64,000 bases of DNA from Acetobacter pasteurianus subsp. pasteurianus LMG 1262 = NBRC 106471 (GTDB lineage: Bacteria; Pseudomonadota; Alphaproteobacteria; Acetobacterales; Acetobacteraceae), in contig NZ_CADO01000139.1 in the NCBI RefSeq assembly GCF_000285275.1, positions 248,001 through 312,000 on the forward strand. The letters are read 5' to 3'. Both the position numbers and the translations under genes were made by a program. Shown in pieces: positions 36,010 through 45,697 of the stretch. Below the pieces are notes generated by a model. It saw only the letters and a program-made list of their open reading frames with translations, searched no databases and was not told the origin of the DNA. How positions within the stretch are numbered: position 1 is the first letter of the stretch; the number at the start of each line of letters is the position of its first letter.

Positions 36010-38343
36010 TTACTTAAGGCCGAAAGACCCAAGCGTTTTCAGGCTAAGGGTGAACAGGAAGGTGGAGTTACGCTGCTGCCCACCAATGGTGGTGTACTGC
36101 TTGAGATACATGAAATCGAGGCCGAAGCAGTCATTCGTATATCCGATATCCCCACCCAGAGAGACAAATTCACGACGGGAGAGGCTGCGGCGTGCAAAGC
36201 CGGAAAGATGCCAGTTATCCCAATCGGAAGAGAAGCCGCCGCTGATTTCGTTTGTGCGTACGGTGTACAGCTGGTTGGGGTTATAGGAACGATAGTTGGT
36301 GGCGAAGTAGTAATAGGGTGTCACCGGCTCATACACATACCCGCCACGGATACGGAAATGCGGCACCCCGGCGCTGAACAGGGCATCACCAAAGTTGAAC
36401 TTGCCGGTGTAGGGGTCAAGCCGCATGCGGGCGTTGAAGTCAAAATACTCGTTGGGCGAAACGCGGGCGCGCGCCACAATATCCGAGGCATGATGGTCTA
36501 GCCCAGAATAGGGCAGGCGGTCATGCTCGATATGTTCCTGGAAGCTTTCACCGGCCAGAAGGTCAACTTCGTGGCCATCCCATGTCCAGTTGGCATGCAC
36601 CCCAATGTTGCCGCGCAGGCCGCCATCCAGCCTGTCTGTGCCCTGATAGCGGTTGAGCGAGAACAGCGTTGAATCCGTAAATTCATAGGCCATACTGTCT
36701 TCGTTCGGGATCAGATCATTAGATCCCATACCCGTATTGGGGGCGTAAATGGCCTGCACAATGGGTTCTATCAGCTGCGTGCCACGGCCATGTTCAAAGC
36801 TGCGGACAAACGGCCAGTTTGTTTTTAACGCAATGGTTGGCAGAACCTGCCCGCTTACAACTGTACGGGCTGTTTTGTAGTAGTTGGGCTGCTGGTACAG
36901 CTTGCGGGCGCGGTAGACCATGGAATCAAGCCGCAATGTCAGCAGGAATTGCTGCCCTTGGCGGGAACGCCACAGCCTATCCCAATTCAGCTGCAATTCA
37001 CCGCGTTGATCGGCAGACCCGTTTTCACGATACACGTAAAAATCGGTGGTGTTTACGCTGGTGCGGCCGCCCAACGCATCTGGCTGGCCAACAAAGCTAT
37101 ACGTATAACGCGGCAGCGCCCACGGCAGATCGGTGTTGTGAATGACACCTTTGTTCAAGCCCTGATAGTACTGCCCATCAATGCGGGAGTAAGAACCTGT
37201 GCCAAAGCCTTCAATATAGGCGTTGGAGTTCAGGGTATCAGACCCATAACCCTGCACACGGTAATCGCGCATATAGTCAGCAGAGGTGGCCAGATTGATG
37301 TTGGCGCCAGCACGCCAGTGCTTGTCTATGGAGAACTGGCCGCGCGCAAACAGATAGCCCTGTACACCATGGTTGCCGCCACGGCCCACATCATCACCAA
37401 AGCCGTTGGTGTAGCTGTTACTGCGGTGCGTATCGTAAGCCAGACCACCCTGAATGTTGATTTTGCCGAAGTTAAAGAAGTTGCGATACTGCGCGCTGAT
37501 CTGAGGCCCTGTTTTGGTGGAGAACAGGCCCTGCACGGTCAGGTCAGATTGATCATCAATCACCCAGTAATACGGGATGGTGAAATACGTGCCCAAGTAA
37601 CGGTCATGTGGCGTAATGCCGGGCATAAGGAACCCGCTGTGCCGCTTGGCTGAAGGATCCGTCATGGAGAAATAGGGCAGGTAGATTACCGGAATGCCCA
37701 AGATATCCAGATAGGCATCACGGAAGTCGATCTTCTGGTGTTCCAGATCCTGCGTGGCGTCATAGGCGCGGAACTGCCAGAAGGGCGCGCGAGTTTTATC
37801 TTTTTCGCAAATTTCGCAGGCCGTATAAACGGCGCGGCTCATCACGTTAATCTTGCCTGCAGTGCGGCGCAGGCCATTGGCTGCCAGTTTGGCGTTGTCC
37901 TGCATGGTGGCATTCACGTGCATCATGATGCCATCCTTCATGCCGCCCGAAAGCTCGGCATAATGGGTGTACAGCACGGAGCCATCTGGCTGAATGGTGG
38001 CTACATTTCCGCGCGCGGCCATAACGCCGGTATCGCGGTCATATACAATGCGGTCTGCTCGCAGCACATGGTCGCCCTGCCAGACCTGGACATTGCCAGT
38101 CCAGGTAACGGTGTGCTCAACATCGTTATAGTCAACCTTGTCGGCCTGAAAGGTTGCCGGTTCATCGGGAGATGTCGGGCGGCCGGTATCAAGATGCATC
38201 ACCTGCGGGCGGAACTGCGCGTGCGCATGTTTGGGCAGGCTGAAAAGAAGGCACGCGGCCATGCTCCCCAATGCGGTGGCCGCACTGAGGGTGGAACGAC
38301 GGCGCAGCAAAGGGCTGCGGAAAGGCCGGCGGGCCACGGTCAA
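36010..38343 (-). CDS. lptD: LPS-assembly outer-membrane protein LptD
   Basis: Final barrel of the Lpt machine that places lipopolysaccharide in the outer leaflet. The protein has 777 residues: a signal sequence to about residue 42 (ending KHAHA), an N-terminal jellyroll (FQADKVDYNDVEHTVTWTGNVQVWQGDHVLRADRIVYD, split, about 65-110) and a large beta-barrel (about 200-777). CEICEKDKTRAPFW supplies Cys residues expected for its disulfides. The start is TTG at 38343, directly after the lptG stop, with GGAGG eight bases upstream; GTG at 38337 is an alternative but is poorly spaced. It is probably translated coupled to lptG. Confidence 0.93.
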   Translation of the reverse strand: MTVARRPFRSPLLRRRSTLSAATALGSMAACLLFSLPKHAHAQFRPQVMHLDTGRPTSPDEPATFQADKVDYNDVEHTVTWTGNVQVWQGDHVLRADRIVYDRDTGVMAARGNVATIQPDGSVLYTHYAELSGGMKDGIMMHVNATMQDNAKLAANGLRRTAGKINVMSRAVYTACEICEKDKTRAPFWQFRAYDATQDLEHQKIDFRDAYLDILGIPVIYLPYFSMTDPSAKRHSGFLMPGITPHDRYLGTYFTIPYYWVIDDQSDLTVQGLFSTKTGPQISAQYRNFFNFGKINIQGGLAYDTHRSNSYTNGFGDDVGRGGNHGVQGYLFARGQFSIDKHWRAGANINLATSADYMRDYRVQGYGSDTLNSNAYIEGFGTGSYSRIDGQYYQGLNKGVIHNTDLPWALPRYTYSFVGQPDALGGRTSVNTTDFYVYRENGSADQRGELQLNWDRLWRSRQGQQFLLTLRLDSMVYRARKLYQQPNYYKTARTVVSGQVLPTIALKTNWPFVRSFEHGRGTQLIEPIVQAIYAPNTGMGSNDLIPNEDSMAYEFTDSTLFSLNRYQGTDRLDGGLRGNIGVHANWTWDGHEVDLLAGESFQEHIEHDRLPYSGLDHHASDIVARARVSPNEYFDFNARMRLDPYTGKFNFGDALFSAGVPHFRIRGGYVYEPVTPYYYFATNYRSYNPNQLYTVRTNEISGGFSSDWDNWHLSGFARRSLSRREFVSLGGDIGYTNDCFGLDFMYLKQYTTIGGQQRNSTFLFTLSLKTLGSFGLK

Positions 38344-39456
38344 TCAGCCATCCTCCAAATGAAGCAGCAACGAAACAGCCAGACACAACCCAGCCAGCGT
38401 AGGCGCCCATGCAGCCAGCATTGGAGGAAGTGCCCCCGAATTACCGAACTGCTCTGCAACCTTGGATACGGTGAAAAGCAGAAAACCCGCCGCAACGCCA
38501 GACCCGATCATGCGGGCAACGCCTCCGCGCCGTGATGGACGCATGGAAAAACCCGCCGCAACCAGTGCCATTGTGCCTGCCAGCATAGGCAATGCCAGCA
38601 GGGATTGAAAATGAATACGATGCCGAATGGATGAGAAACCAGAGCGATCAAGCAGGGAAATAAAGCCCGGCAGCGCCCAGACAGAAAGCGTTTCGGGGGA
38701 GGAAAAACTTTCCTGCACACGGTTAACCGTTAAATCTGTGGGCAGATCAATCTGGCCAACGTGGTGCAGCAAATCATTTGGCCGCACGACCGAGGCATCA
38801 CTTAAAATCCATTTCAATGTTCCCAGATAGCCCTCTGGGGCTTCGATTCGCATCATCAGCTTGTCCTGATGATCAAGACGGAACACGCTCACATTACGGA
38901 TACGGAGCAACCCATCCTTAAGCTGCACGCCACGCGCATGCAGCATGGCCACGCCGTGCGGATCGTACTGGCTATCTGATTGCCGCAACCATAAGGACCC
39001 ACTGGAGAGGCTAAGTGGCCCACCGCCGGTACGCAGATATTGCTGATCCAGTTCTTCCGCCCGGCGGTACATGGATGAAGATACTGGGGAAATCAGGGTG
39101 GTGAAAACAGCGCCAATCAGCATGGCGCAGGCCACCGGGGCGGTTAGAAACTGCCATGCGGAAATGCCAGCCGCACGTGCCACAATCAGTTCGGAAGAAC
39201 GGGTCAGGCGCCAGAAGCACACAATCCCGCCCAGCAGCATGCCAAAAGGCAGAATTTCCGTGGCAAAATAAGGCACATGCAGCGCTGCAATTTCTGTCAC
39301 CACATTGGTGGAAACATCTGGCTTGGTGGCCACGCGGCGCAACAGGTCAATAAAGTCAAACAGGCAGACAATACCGGTAAGGGAGGCAATCATTGCCACA
39401 ACAGAAAACACAAACTGCCGCGCGATATAGCGGGAGAGGGTAACGGCAACAATCAT
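38344..39456 (-). CDS. lptG: LPS export ABC transporter permease LptG
   Basis: One of two permeases of the LptB2FG complex that extracts LPS from the inner membrane. The protein has 370 residues with three N-terminal helices, a large periplasmic beta-jellyroll (about residues 130-265), and three C-terminal helices. The region ELIVARAAGISAWQFLTAP near residue 88 is the coupling helix that contacts LptB. The start ATG is at 39456, 16 bases after lptF. Confidence 0.93.
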   Translation of the reverse strand: MIVAVTLSRYIARQFVFSVVAMIASLTGIVCLFDFIDLLRRVATKPDVSTNVVTEIAALHVPYFATEILPFGMLLGGIVCFWRLTRSSELIVARAAGISAWQFLTAPVACAMLIGAVFTTLISPVSSSMYRRAEELDQQYLRTGGGPLSLSSGSLWLRQSDSQYDPHGVAMLHARGVQLKDGLLRIRNVSVFRLDHQDKLMMRIEAPEGYLGTLKWILSDASVVRPNDLLHHVGQIDLPTDLTVNRVQESFSSPETLSVWALPGFISLLDRSGFSSIRHRIHFQSLLALPMLAGTMALVAAGFSMRPSRRGGVARMIGSGVAAGFLLFTVSKVAEQFGNSGALPPMLAAWAPTLAGLCLAVSLLLHLEDG

Positions 39457-39472
39457 CAGGCCGGAAGCCCCT

Positions 39473-40627
39473 TCAGTTGTGTGTCAGGCGGGCAGAGGCG
39501 CGGTCTGCCAGCATTTCCGGAATGAACAGTATGCCTGCGCATATCAGCCCCGGCAGTAATGCCACAAGCGGAATAAGCGGGATAAGGGCCATGTTTCGGC
39601 TGGCCAGATTTTGCAGCAACAGGTTGATGGCCAATAGCCCCACAACTGTCAGCACCGCGGCAAGGGGCCGCTTGATATTGCCGTAGCGGGAAAAAGCCCC
39701 GCGCAGCACGGCAACCAGCCCCACCATGGCAAAGGAAAAGCAGGTAAGGGGGGATGTCAGGCGGCGCCAGCCTTCTACCTTGAACTTGCCGGTATCGCGT
39801 TCAGAAACCTGCTGCGGATCTGGGTGCAGCAGTTCCCCCAAAGACATTTCAGCAGCATCCCGAAAGCGGGCGTCTTCCTGATGTGCGGAAGACAAATCCA
39901 TGGAATCCTGCTTGAAAACCAGCATGTTCAGGCGGCCTGTCTTATGGTCGATCACCTGTCTGGAACCATCATACAGGATCACGCGTGGGGTATCATTCAC
40001 GATCATCATGGACCCATGATTGGCCAGAATTGTGGCCTGATTACCCGGTTGCCGATCATCTTCCACCATAATGCCGTGCAGCGTGCCATCGTGGCTGCGA
40101 GAGCGGATATAGACCGTCATGGCATCCGAAACCTTGGTGAACACACCTTCTTGCAGCATGAAGGCAGCCATCTTGTTGCGGATATCAAATTCGTATTGCC
40201 GGAAGGCATGGTAGGATGTGGGAACAATCCACAAATTCAGCAAAAAGCCCATAATGGTGGCCATAAGCGCGCAGCCAAGCCCCGCCCTTGCCAGTGCGAA
40301 CTGTGAAAGGCCCGCTGCCTGCATAACAGTAAGCTCACGGTCTCCCGCCAGCCGCTGATAGACAAACAGGCTCACCACAAAAGTGGTAATAGGCAGCACC
40401 ACAGCTACAAAGGAGGGGATGAGCAGGCTGGTGAGTTCAATGAACACGCGCAGCGAAAGCCCTCTATCCACAACCAGAGAGACAAAGCGCAAAGACTGCA
40501 TAAGCCAGATGAGCGCGGCCAACCCCCCGGTGGTTGCCAGCAGTGCCACCAGAAGCTGGTGGAACACATACCTGTCCAGCGTGAGGAAACGCGATTTCAG
40601 CCAAGACTGAAGTGAACGGACGGTCAT
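39473..40627 (-). CDS. lptF: LPS export ABC transporter permease LptF
   Basis: Partner permease of LptG. The protein has 384 residues with the same layout: helices near residues 20-40, 55-75 and 100-120, a periplasmic domain, and three helices at the end. RELTVMQAAGLSQFALARAG is the coupling-helix region. I chose the ATG at 40627 (MTVRSLQSW), because an ORF from 40678 adds 17 residues that do not look like the family. It opens the lptF-lptG-lptD-surA-rsmA operon. LptB and other Lpt parts are not in the window. Confidence 0.92.
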   Translation of the reverse strand: MTVRSLQSWLKSRFLTLDRYVFHQLLVALLATTGGLAALIWLMQSLRFVSLVVDRGLSLRVFIELTSLLIPSFVAVVLPITTFVVSLFVYQRLAGDRELTVMQAAGLSQFALARAGLGCALMATIMGFLLNLWIVPTSYHAFRQYEFDIRNKMAAFMLQEGVFTKVSDAMTVYIRSRSHDGTLHGIMVEDDRQPGNQATILANHGSMMIVNDTPRVILYDGSRQVIDHKTGRLNMLVFKQDSMDLSSAHQEDARFRDAAEMSLGELLHPDPQQVSERDTGKFKVEGWRRLTSPLTCFSFAMVGLVAVLRGAFSRYGNIKRPLAAVLTVVGLLAINLLLQNLASRNMALIPLIPLVALLPGLICAGILFIPEMLADRASARLTHN

Positions 40628-40750
40628 ACGTCTGTTATCTACTTCACCTGTGCGGGAGGCAACAGCCTTATCATGCATAAAGCAGGTGGAGGCATGTTGC
40701 TCCGGCGCGGTTTTTCTTGAAAAGTGACAGTTTTATTGGCGCAAACTCTC

Positions 40751-40789
40751 AAAATTCTGCGTTTTCTTTTTTCGGTTTCCGCAGAATTT
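40751..40789 (-). terminator. Intrinsic terminator of the porin gene
   Basis: On the minus strand AAATTCTGCG, starting directly after the stop codon, pairs with CGCAGAATTT across an 18-base A-rich loop, with an extra T following. It separates the porin from lptF. Confidence 0.75.
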
Positions 40790-42445
40790 CTAGAATAGAA
40801 GAATCACACCACCAGCAGCCGTGTTGTCGCTTTCCTTGTAGGGGCCGTGGGCGGCAGACGATGTATGTGTGTATTCGCCCACCAGATTCAGCCAGTCTGT
40901 CAGCTTGTAAAAGACAGCGCCAACTTCAGATTGGTTGCGCCGCACAAGGGTAGGGCTGTTTTCGCCCGGAGCCTGGTACAGATTACTCACACCGTAACTG
41001 CCCACCAGCTTAAGCCTTTTGGTCACGTGGTAGGCGCCCTGCACGTAATACCCTTCGGATGCGCGTTTGCGGCCATTTTGCCCAACGCCATCAAAGAACA
41101 GCCCGGTGGTGCCCAGCCCGCTGCCGCGATAGTAGTAGGCCACACCTTCAAGCGGCCCATAGGTAACCTTGGTGCCGATATCGCCCGCTTCGGCCATGGC
41201 GCCTTTGCGGCTGTCTGTATTCAGCAACGTGCTTTGCAGACCCTGCTGATGCTGGATCAGGAAGCTGGCCCAGATGCGTGTCTGCACCTCGCCAACCTTG
41301 AAATCATACGTAACCTTGCCCTGCACCATGGGGGAAGAGTGATGCTCGGAAGAGGCAGACAGATCGCCCCCGGCAAAATTGAACTCATCCAGCGGCTGGA
41401 AAATACCAACGGTGCCCTGAAAGCCGTGGATTGTAGGTGAGGCATAGGAAATCTGCGGAATCCAGTCTGCATACACATAGCCGACACCAATACGGCCCAG
41501 AGATGTGTTGCCCGGAGCAGCGTTGTTGCCAGAGGCACCTACGCTTAGCAGTGTTGCATCATTCAGGATAGCGTCGGAGCCAAACAGTGCCAGATCACGC
41601 CCGACCTTGAACGTGCCGATATTCTTGTTGCCAAATGTGACGTAAACCTGACGAAGGTCGATACCAGCAGTGCCAAGCCCAACGGGGCTGCCGCCTGTGT
41701 TGGCGTTAAAGGCCCCGTTCTTGGCGTTATCAATGCCCGGATACATGCCCAGAACAGCAGAAATATCCATGCCGCGCTGTACGGTGCTCAGCTTGAGCAC
41801 AAAGCCAGCGGGCAGCAGGCCGTTACGCACGGCGGAAGAATCAAACCCGCTGGAACCGGTAGAAACACCCCCCGCTACAGCTTGGCCGCCAGCGGGGCTG
41901 TTATAGGTGTAAAACCCGTTCACAAAGCCAGAAAGGTTGATGTTGATGGGGCCTGCCATAAAGGTAAGGCCTTTGCCGGGCACGTATTTTGCCACGCGCA
42001 CCACATCGTTGCCTTTAAGGGATTTGGCAGCTTCTTCAGCCGAGCGTGCACTGGCTTCTGCGCGTTCTGCTGCACTTTCGGCCCGCATACCGGAATCTTC
42101 TGCGCCGGGGTCAAACTTAATGCCGGGTTCGTATTCATCACCCCCCGCACCGTGTCCGGCATGGGCCACCATGCGGTGCCGCGTGCCTGCCGCTGCCGTG
42201 CGGCCAGAGCCCGAACCACCTCTCCCGCCGGAAGATGCACGCTCGGTTTGTGCCGGGGCGGAGTGACGCACGTGCTTGGCAAGGAGTGTATCGTATTCAT
42301 GCTTGGTCAGGCTGCCTTTGGCGCGCAGCACGTCCAGCAGATCGCTGTAATCATCGGCTAGAGCAGCTTTTGGCAGCATGGCAGGCGAACCAGCAACCGA
42401 TGCGGCCATAACCGTGGCAACCAGCGCCTTTTTTCCCGATGCCAT
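40790..42445 (-). CDS. Outer-membrane porin with N-terminal coiled-coil segment
   Basis: Protein of 551 residues. A signal peptide runs to about residue 30 (PKAALA/DDY). A short segment SDLLDVLRAKGSLTKHEYDTLL follows, of the kind found at the start of some alphaproteobacterial porins. A Gly/Ser/Arg-rich linker and an Ala/Glu-rich helix (AESAAERAEASARSAEEAAKSL, split, about 135-160) come next, perhaps a periplasmic coiled coil. The rest (about 185-551) is a beta-barrel ending in an aromatic residue (ILLF), the usual C-terminal sorting signal. It presumably forms a general diffusion or substrate channel. ATG at 42445 has AGGGGAG about nine bases upstream. Confidence 0.88.
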   Translation of the reverse strand: MASGKKALVATVMAASVAGSPAMLPKAALADDYSDLLDVLRAKGSLTKHEYDTLLAKHVRHSAPAQTERASSGGRGGSGSGRTAAAGTRHRMVAHAGHGAGGDEYEPGIKFDPGAEDSGMRAESAAERAEASARSAEEAAKSLKGNDVVRVAKYVPGKGLTFMAGPININLSGFVNGFYTYNSPAGGQAVAGGVSTGSSGFDSSAVRNGLLPAGFVLKLSTVQRGMDISAVLGMYPGIDNAKNGAFNANTGGSPVGLGTAGIDLRQVYVTFGNKNIGTFKVGRDLALFGSDAILNDATLLSVGASGNNAAPGNTSLGRIGVGYVYADWIPQISYASPTIHGFQGTVGIFQPLDEFNFAGGDLSASSEHHSSPMVQGKVTYDFKVGEVQTRIWASFLIQHQQGLQSTLLNTDSRKGAMAEAGDIGTKVTYGPLEGVAYYYRGSGLGTTGLFFDGVGQNGRKRASEGYYVQGAYHVTKRLKLVGSYGVSNLYQAPGENSPTLVRRNQSEVGAVFYKLTDWLNLVGEYTHTSSAAHGPYKESDNTAAGGVILLF

Positions 42446-43030
42446 AAAACTTGCTCCCCTAAAAACCTGCTCTCTCTTACTGTGGATCAGACTTCCTGCC
42501 GTCAATACGGCGTAAAAAGGCAGCAGATGTGTGAGCTAAGGGGAAAGGATGCAGCAAAACCGAATGCATTGGTAGAAATTTCCCGACCATGCGCTGCTGC
42601 GTGAACGGGAAAACGTATTGGTTTCATAACGGAGTGGAATAAATAATAATTTTTAATATCAAGGAATTATAAGTTGATTCTCTGTGTTGGAAGCAGAGCG
42701 GAAAACAGTATGAATTAAAAATGACGTAAGCAGTTTTGGCTATAAAATGCTATACACACAGCACAAAAAGTGAAGAAAAGTGCACTTACAAAAGTTCCCA
42801 CCATCACGGAATTTTTATTGTTATAACAATAATTTACATCACCTCCTGTCTCTGTTTTCGAGTGGTGGCGCAAAAGGGTGCAGGAATTCTTCCGTAATTG
42901 CAGTACCTTGCATCATGCTTTGCCATTATGCCGCCGTGTTCGCGCTGCACAGCACATTTTGGTGTCCTGAATTCAAACTTAGCCGGGCAGGGCGTGTTGT
43001 TCTGCCAAATCAGTAACGAAAGCAAACACG
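42446..43030. other. 585-base AT-rich intergenic region between porin and ABC exporter
   Basis: Divergent region with no convincing gene. A possible porin promoter on the minus strand is TTGACG (42505-42500) with CAGTAA 17 bases on, a weak -10. The middle is A/T-rich (about 42640-42850). It holds the 10-base palindrome AAGTGCACTT (42778-42787) and an 18-base palindrome at 42815-42832. Two short ORFs here, at 42780-43016 (plus) and 42834-43025 (minus), look like chance. Confidence 0.6.
42815..42832. promoter_or_regulatory. Perfect 18-base palindrome, candidate operator
   Basis: TTATTGTTATAACAATAA is symmetric across all 18 bases. It lies about 200 bases before the ABC exporter start and 370 before the porin start. 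AT-rich palindromes of this size are bound by Fur/Zur or MarR-type regulators, but no specific match is claimed. Confidence 0.45.
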
Positions 43031-44881
43031 GTGTCGGCGGAAAAAGAAAAACACAGTCAGGCTTTGCCTCAAGGCGCTCAGCAGCAAGCTGTTTCTGCTC
43101 AGCCTGTCATAACTGTGCCGGATGAGGAGTTACCGCACTATGCCGGGCGGCCCGTAGCCTTTCTGCTGCGTTACATGCGGCACCGGCCTGTAGGGCATGC
43201 GTTGGTGTTTGGCTCCGTAGGGCTGGCCATTGGCTGCATTGTGCTTTCATCCAACGGTATCCGCCGCTTGGTGGACCTTATGACAGGCACATCCCCTACG
43301 GGGGATGTTATGGCCGTATGGTCTGCTGTTGGGGTGTTGATCGGCCTGATTGTAGCAGACAATATCTCCTGGCGTATTGCCGGGTGGTTTGCTGCCCGCA
43401 CTTTTGTGGCGGTTACGGGGGATATCCGGCAGGATCTGTTCCGTTTTCTAACAGGCCATTCTCCGGCTTATTTTGCAGACCGCATGCCCACATCCCTTGC
43501 TGCGCGTATCGCCACTGCTGGCAATGTAAGCTTCACCATAGAAAACCTGCTGGCATGGAGCGTGCTGCCCCCTAGCTTGAATGTTCTGCTTTCTGTTGCG
43601 CTGATGTTGTCTGTCAGCACCATTATGGGCAGCGTAACGGTGGTTTTGGCCATAGGTCTGTGTTTTCTCATGTTTCGTCTGGCTGTAAGGGGCCGCAAGT
43701 TGCATGGAGATTACGCAGCCGCAGCCGCCGGGCTGGAAGGTGAAACACTGGATGTAATGGGCAACATCGCGCTGGTGCGGGCCTTTGGTATGCGCAACCG
43801 TGAGCGTGAACGGTTTAATGCCCTGACTCAACGGGAAATGGGCGAACGCCTGAAATCTCTGCGCTATATGGAAAAGCTGCGCATGATCCATGCGTTGTTA
43901 ACAGCTGTGCTCACCACGGGTTTGCTTATCTGGGCTGTGTTGCTGTGGCAATGGCAGCAGGCAACCGTGGGGCAGGTGGTCATGATTATCACGCTGGGCT
44001 TTGCCATTCTGCACGGCACGCGGGATCTGGCTTTGTCTATGGTGGAAACCATCCAGCATAATGCCCGGCTTTCCGAAGTTCTTTCCTCGCTGCTGGTGCC
44101 ACATGATATGCCAGATGCCGAAAACGCCGTGCCGATGAAAGGCCCTGTGCTGGGTGATGTGCAGTTTCGGGACGTGGTGTTTGCGTATCCGGGTGGTGCT
44201 GCGGTGCTGGACCATTTCAACCTGCATATTCAGGCAGGCACCCGTGTGGGGCTGGTGGGGCGTTCGGGATCTGGCAAAAGCACGGTGTTGGCCCTGTTGC
44301 AGCGCATGCGCTTTGTGCAGTCTGGCAGTGTGCTGATAGACGGGCAGGATATTCGTGATCTTACAGAAGATGCGCTGCGGGCCTGCCTTTCCATTGTCCC
44401 GCAGGATGTTTCCCTATTGCATCGCTCTGTGATGGAAAACATCCGCTACGGTAGGCCAGATGCTACGGATGCAGAGGTGCGTGCCGCCGCAGCGGCAGCC
44501 GGATGTGCTGCATTTATTGAGGAACTGTCTGAAGGGTTTGATACCATTGTGGGGGACAGGGGCGTAAAGCTCTCTGGTGGGCAGCGCCAACGTATTGCCA
44601 TTGCACGTGCTTTTTTACGCAATGCCCCCATTCTTATTTTGGATGAAGCCACCAGTGCGCTGGATACGGAAAGTGAACAACACGTACAGCAAGCACTGGA
44701 TAGGTTGATGGTTGGACGCACGGTTATTGCTGTAGCGCACCGGCTTTCCACCTTACAAAATTTTGACAGAATCGTTGTGATGCAGGAAGGCAGGATTATC
44801 GAGGATGGTTCTCCTGCACAGCTTGAACAGCAGGATGGCCCTTACAGACAGTTTCTTAACAGGCAGATGACACACGCATAA
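43031..44881 (+). CDS. ABC exporter half-transporter (permease fused to ATPase)
   Basis: Protein of 616 residues. The membrane domain (about residues 50-340) has six helices and the ATPase follows. Walker A is GRSGSGKST near residue 411, the signature is LSGGQRQR near 514, Walker B is LILDEATSAL, and the switch histidine is in VAHRLSTL. The substrate is unknown. The start is GTG at 43031 with no strong ribosome-binding site. Its stop overlaps the ATG of the next gene by one base (TAATG), so exporter and GntR regulator are translated together. It is the second exporter of this class in the window, distinct from that at 7822. Confidence 0.88.
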   Translation: MSAEKEKHSQALPQGAQQQAVSAQPVITVPDEELPHYAGRPVAFLLRYMRHRPVGHALVFGSVGLAIGCIVLSSNGIRRLVDLMTGTSPTGDVMAVWSAVGVLIGLIVADNISWRIAGWFAARTFVAVTGDIRQDLFRFLTGHSPAYFADRMPTSLAARIATAGNVSFTIENLLAWSVLPPSLNVLLSVALMLSVSTIMGSVTVVLAIGLCFLMFRLAVRGRKLHGDYAAAAAGLEGETLDVMGNIALVRAFGMRNRERERFNALTQREMGERLKSLRYMEKLRMIHALLTAVLTTGLLIWAVLLWQWQQATVGQVVMIITLGFAILHGTRDLALSMVETIQHNARLSEVLSSLLVPHDMPDAENAVPMKGPVLGDVQFRDVVFAYPGGAAVLDHFNLHIQAGTRVGLVGRSGSGKSTVLALLQRMRFVQSGSVLIDGQDIRDLTEDALRACLSIVPQDVSLLHRSVMENIRYGRPDATDAEVRAAAAAAGCAAFIEELSEGFDTIVGDRGVKLSGGQRQRIAIARAFLRNAPILILDEATSALDTESEQHVQQALDRLMVGRTVIAVAHRLSTLQNFDRIVVMQEGRIIEDGSPAQLEQQDGPYRQFLNRQMTHA

Positions 44882-45600
44882 TGATAACCACACAAACACC
44901 ACAGGCGTGGACCAACCTGCGACCCGAAGGGCGGGGCGAGGCGCGAGGAGCCCTTGCTGCCTACGCTTACCAGCAGATACGTGACAGGCTGATTTACTGC
45001 CATTATCAAGGTGGTGAGCGCTTGGTTTTACGCCCGCTTGCAGCTTCCTTGGGGTTGAGCCCAACCCCGGTGCGTGAGGCGTTGTTGCGCTTGGTTTCAG
45101 AGCAGGCGCTGGAACTGGATGAACGCAATACGGCCCGTGTACCCACCACCACGCGTACGCTGTTTTTGGAAATTCATGGCGTGCGGGGAGATCTGGAAGG
45201 GCGCATCACCCGAGATCTGGCTGCGCATATTACCCCCGAACAAATTGCGGTGCTGCGAGAAAAGCATCGGGATTTCATTGTAGCCTATGAAAATGCAGAT
45301 CCACACGCCACGGCTGTGGCCAACGCCATTTTCCACAGTACGGCAGCTGGTTTTTCCCGCCTGTTGTTTACGGTGGGGATTATCCGTGGGCTATGGGCGC
45401 GTATGGGGCCAATTTATGCGGCAGCTAACAGTTTGCCTACACTTAGTCCGGCAGATCCCAACCACCCACATTTGCAAATTCTGGCCGCGTTTGAAAAGCG
45501 GGATGTAGATGCCGCAACAGATGCCTTGCAGCGTGATTTTCTACAAGCCAGAGAATGGCTGGAGCCTTTGCTGCCAGAAGAACAGCCTGTAACAATTTGA
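44881..45600 (+). CDS. GntR-family (FadR/FCD-type) transcriptional regulator
   Basis: DNA-binding regulator of 239 residues. The winged helix-turn-helix is visible as QQIRDRLIYCHYQGGERLVLRPLAASLGLSPTPVREALLRL, split over about residues 30-72. The ligand-binding FCD domain follows, with NAIFHSTAAGFSRLL (metal-site His) and HPHLQILAAFEKRDVDAA near the end. Family members usually bind organic acids. The one-base overlap with the ABC exporter implies it is co-expressed with it, so it may report on the exported compound. A strong two-way terminator follows. Confidence 0.9.
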   Translation: MITTQTPQAWTNLRPEGRGEARGALAAYAYQQIRDRLIYCHYQGGERLVLRPLAASLGLSPTPVREALLRLVSEQALELDERNTARVPTTTRTLFLEIHGVRGDLEGRITRDLAAHITPEQIAVLREKHRDFIVAYENADPHATAVANAIFHSTAAGFSRLLFTVGIIRGLWARMGPIYAAANSLPTLSPADPNHPHLQILAAFEKRDVDAATDALQRDFLQAREWLEPLLPEEQPVTI

Positions 45601-45611
45601 AATTGAAATAA

Positions 45612-45660
45612 AAATATACAAGCCTGCCACGCCGTTAAGATGGGGCAGGCTTGTATATTT
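45612..45660. terminator. Bidirectional intrinsic terminator between gntR-type gene and minE
   Basis: Two 17-base arms, at 45612-45628 and 45644-45660, pair perfectly around a 15-base loop. Both genes converge on it. Flanking A- and T-runs fit termination from both sides. Confidence 0.9.
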
Positions 45661-45697
45661 ATGTGTGGGCAAGCAGCCCTACACAAGAGCTAGACCA

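Noticed and set aside
42780-43016. Short ORF in the porin/ABC intergenic region
   Set aside because: No ribosome-binding site, no family resemblance, and its composition looks like random AT-rich DNA.
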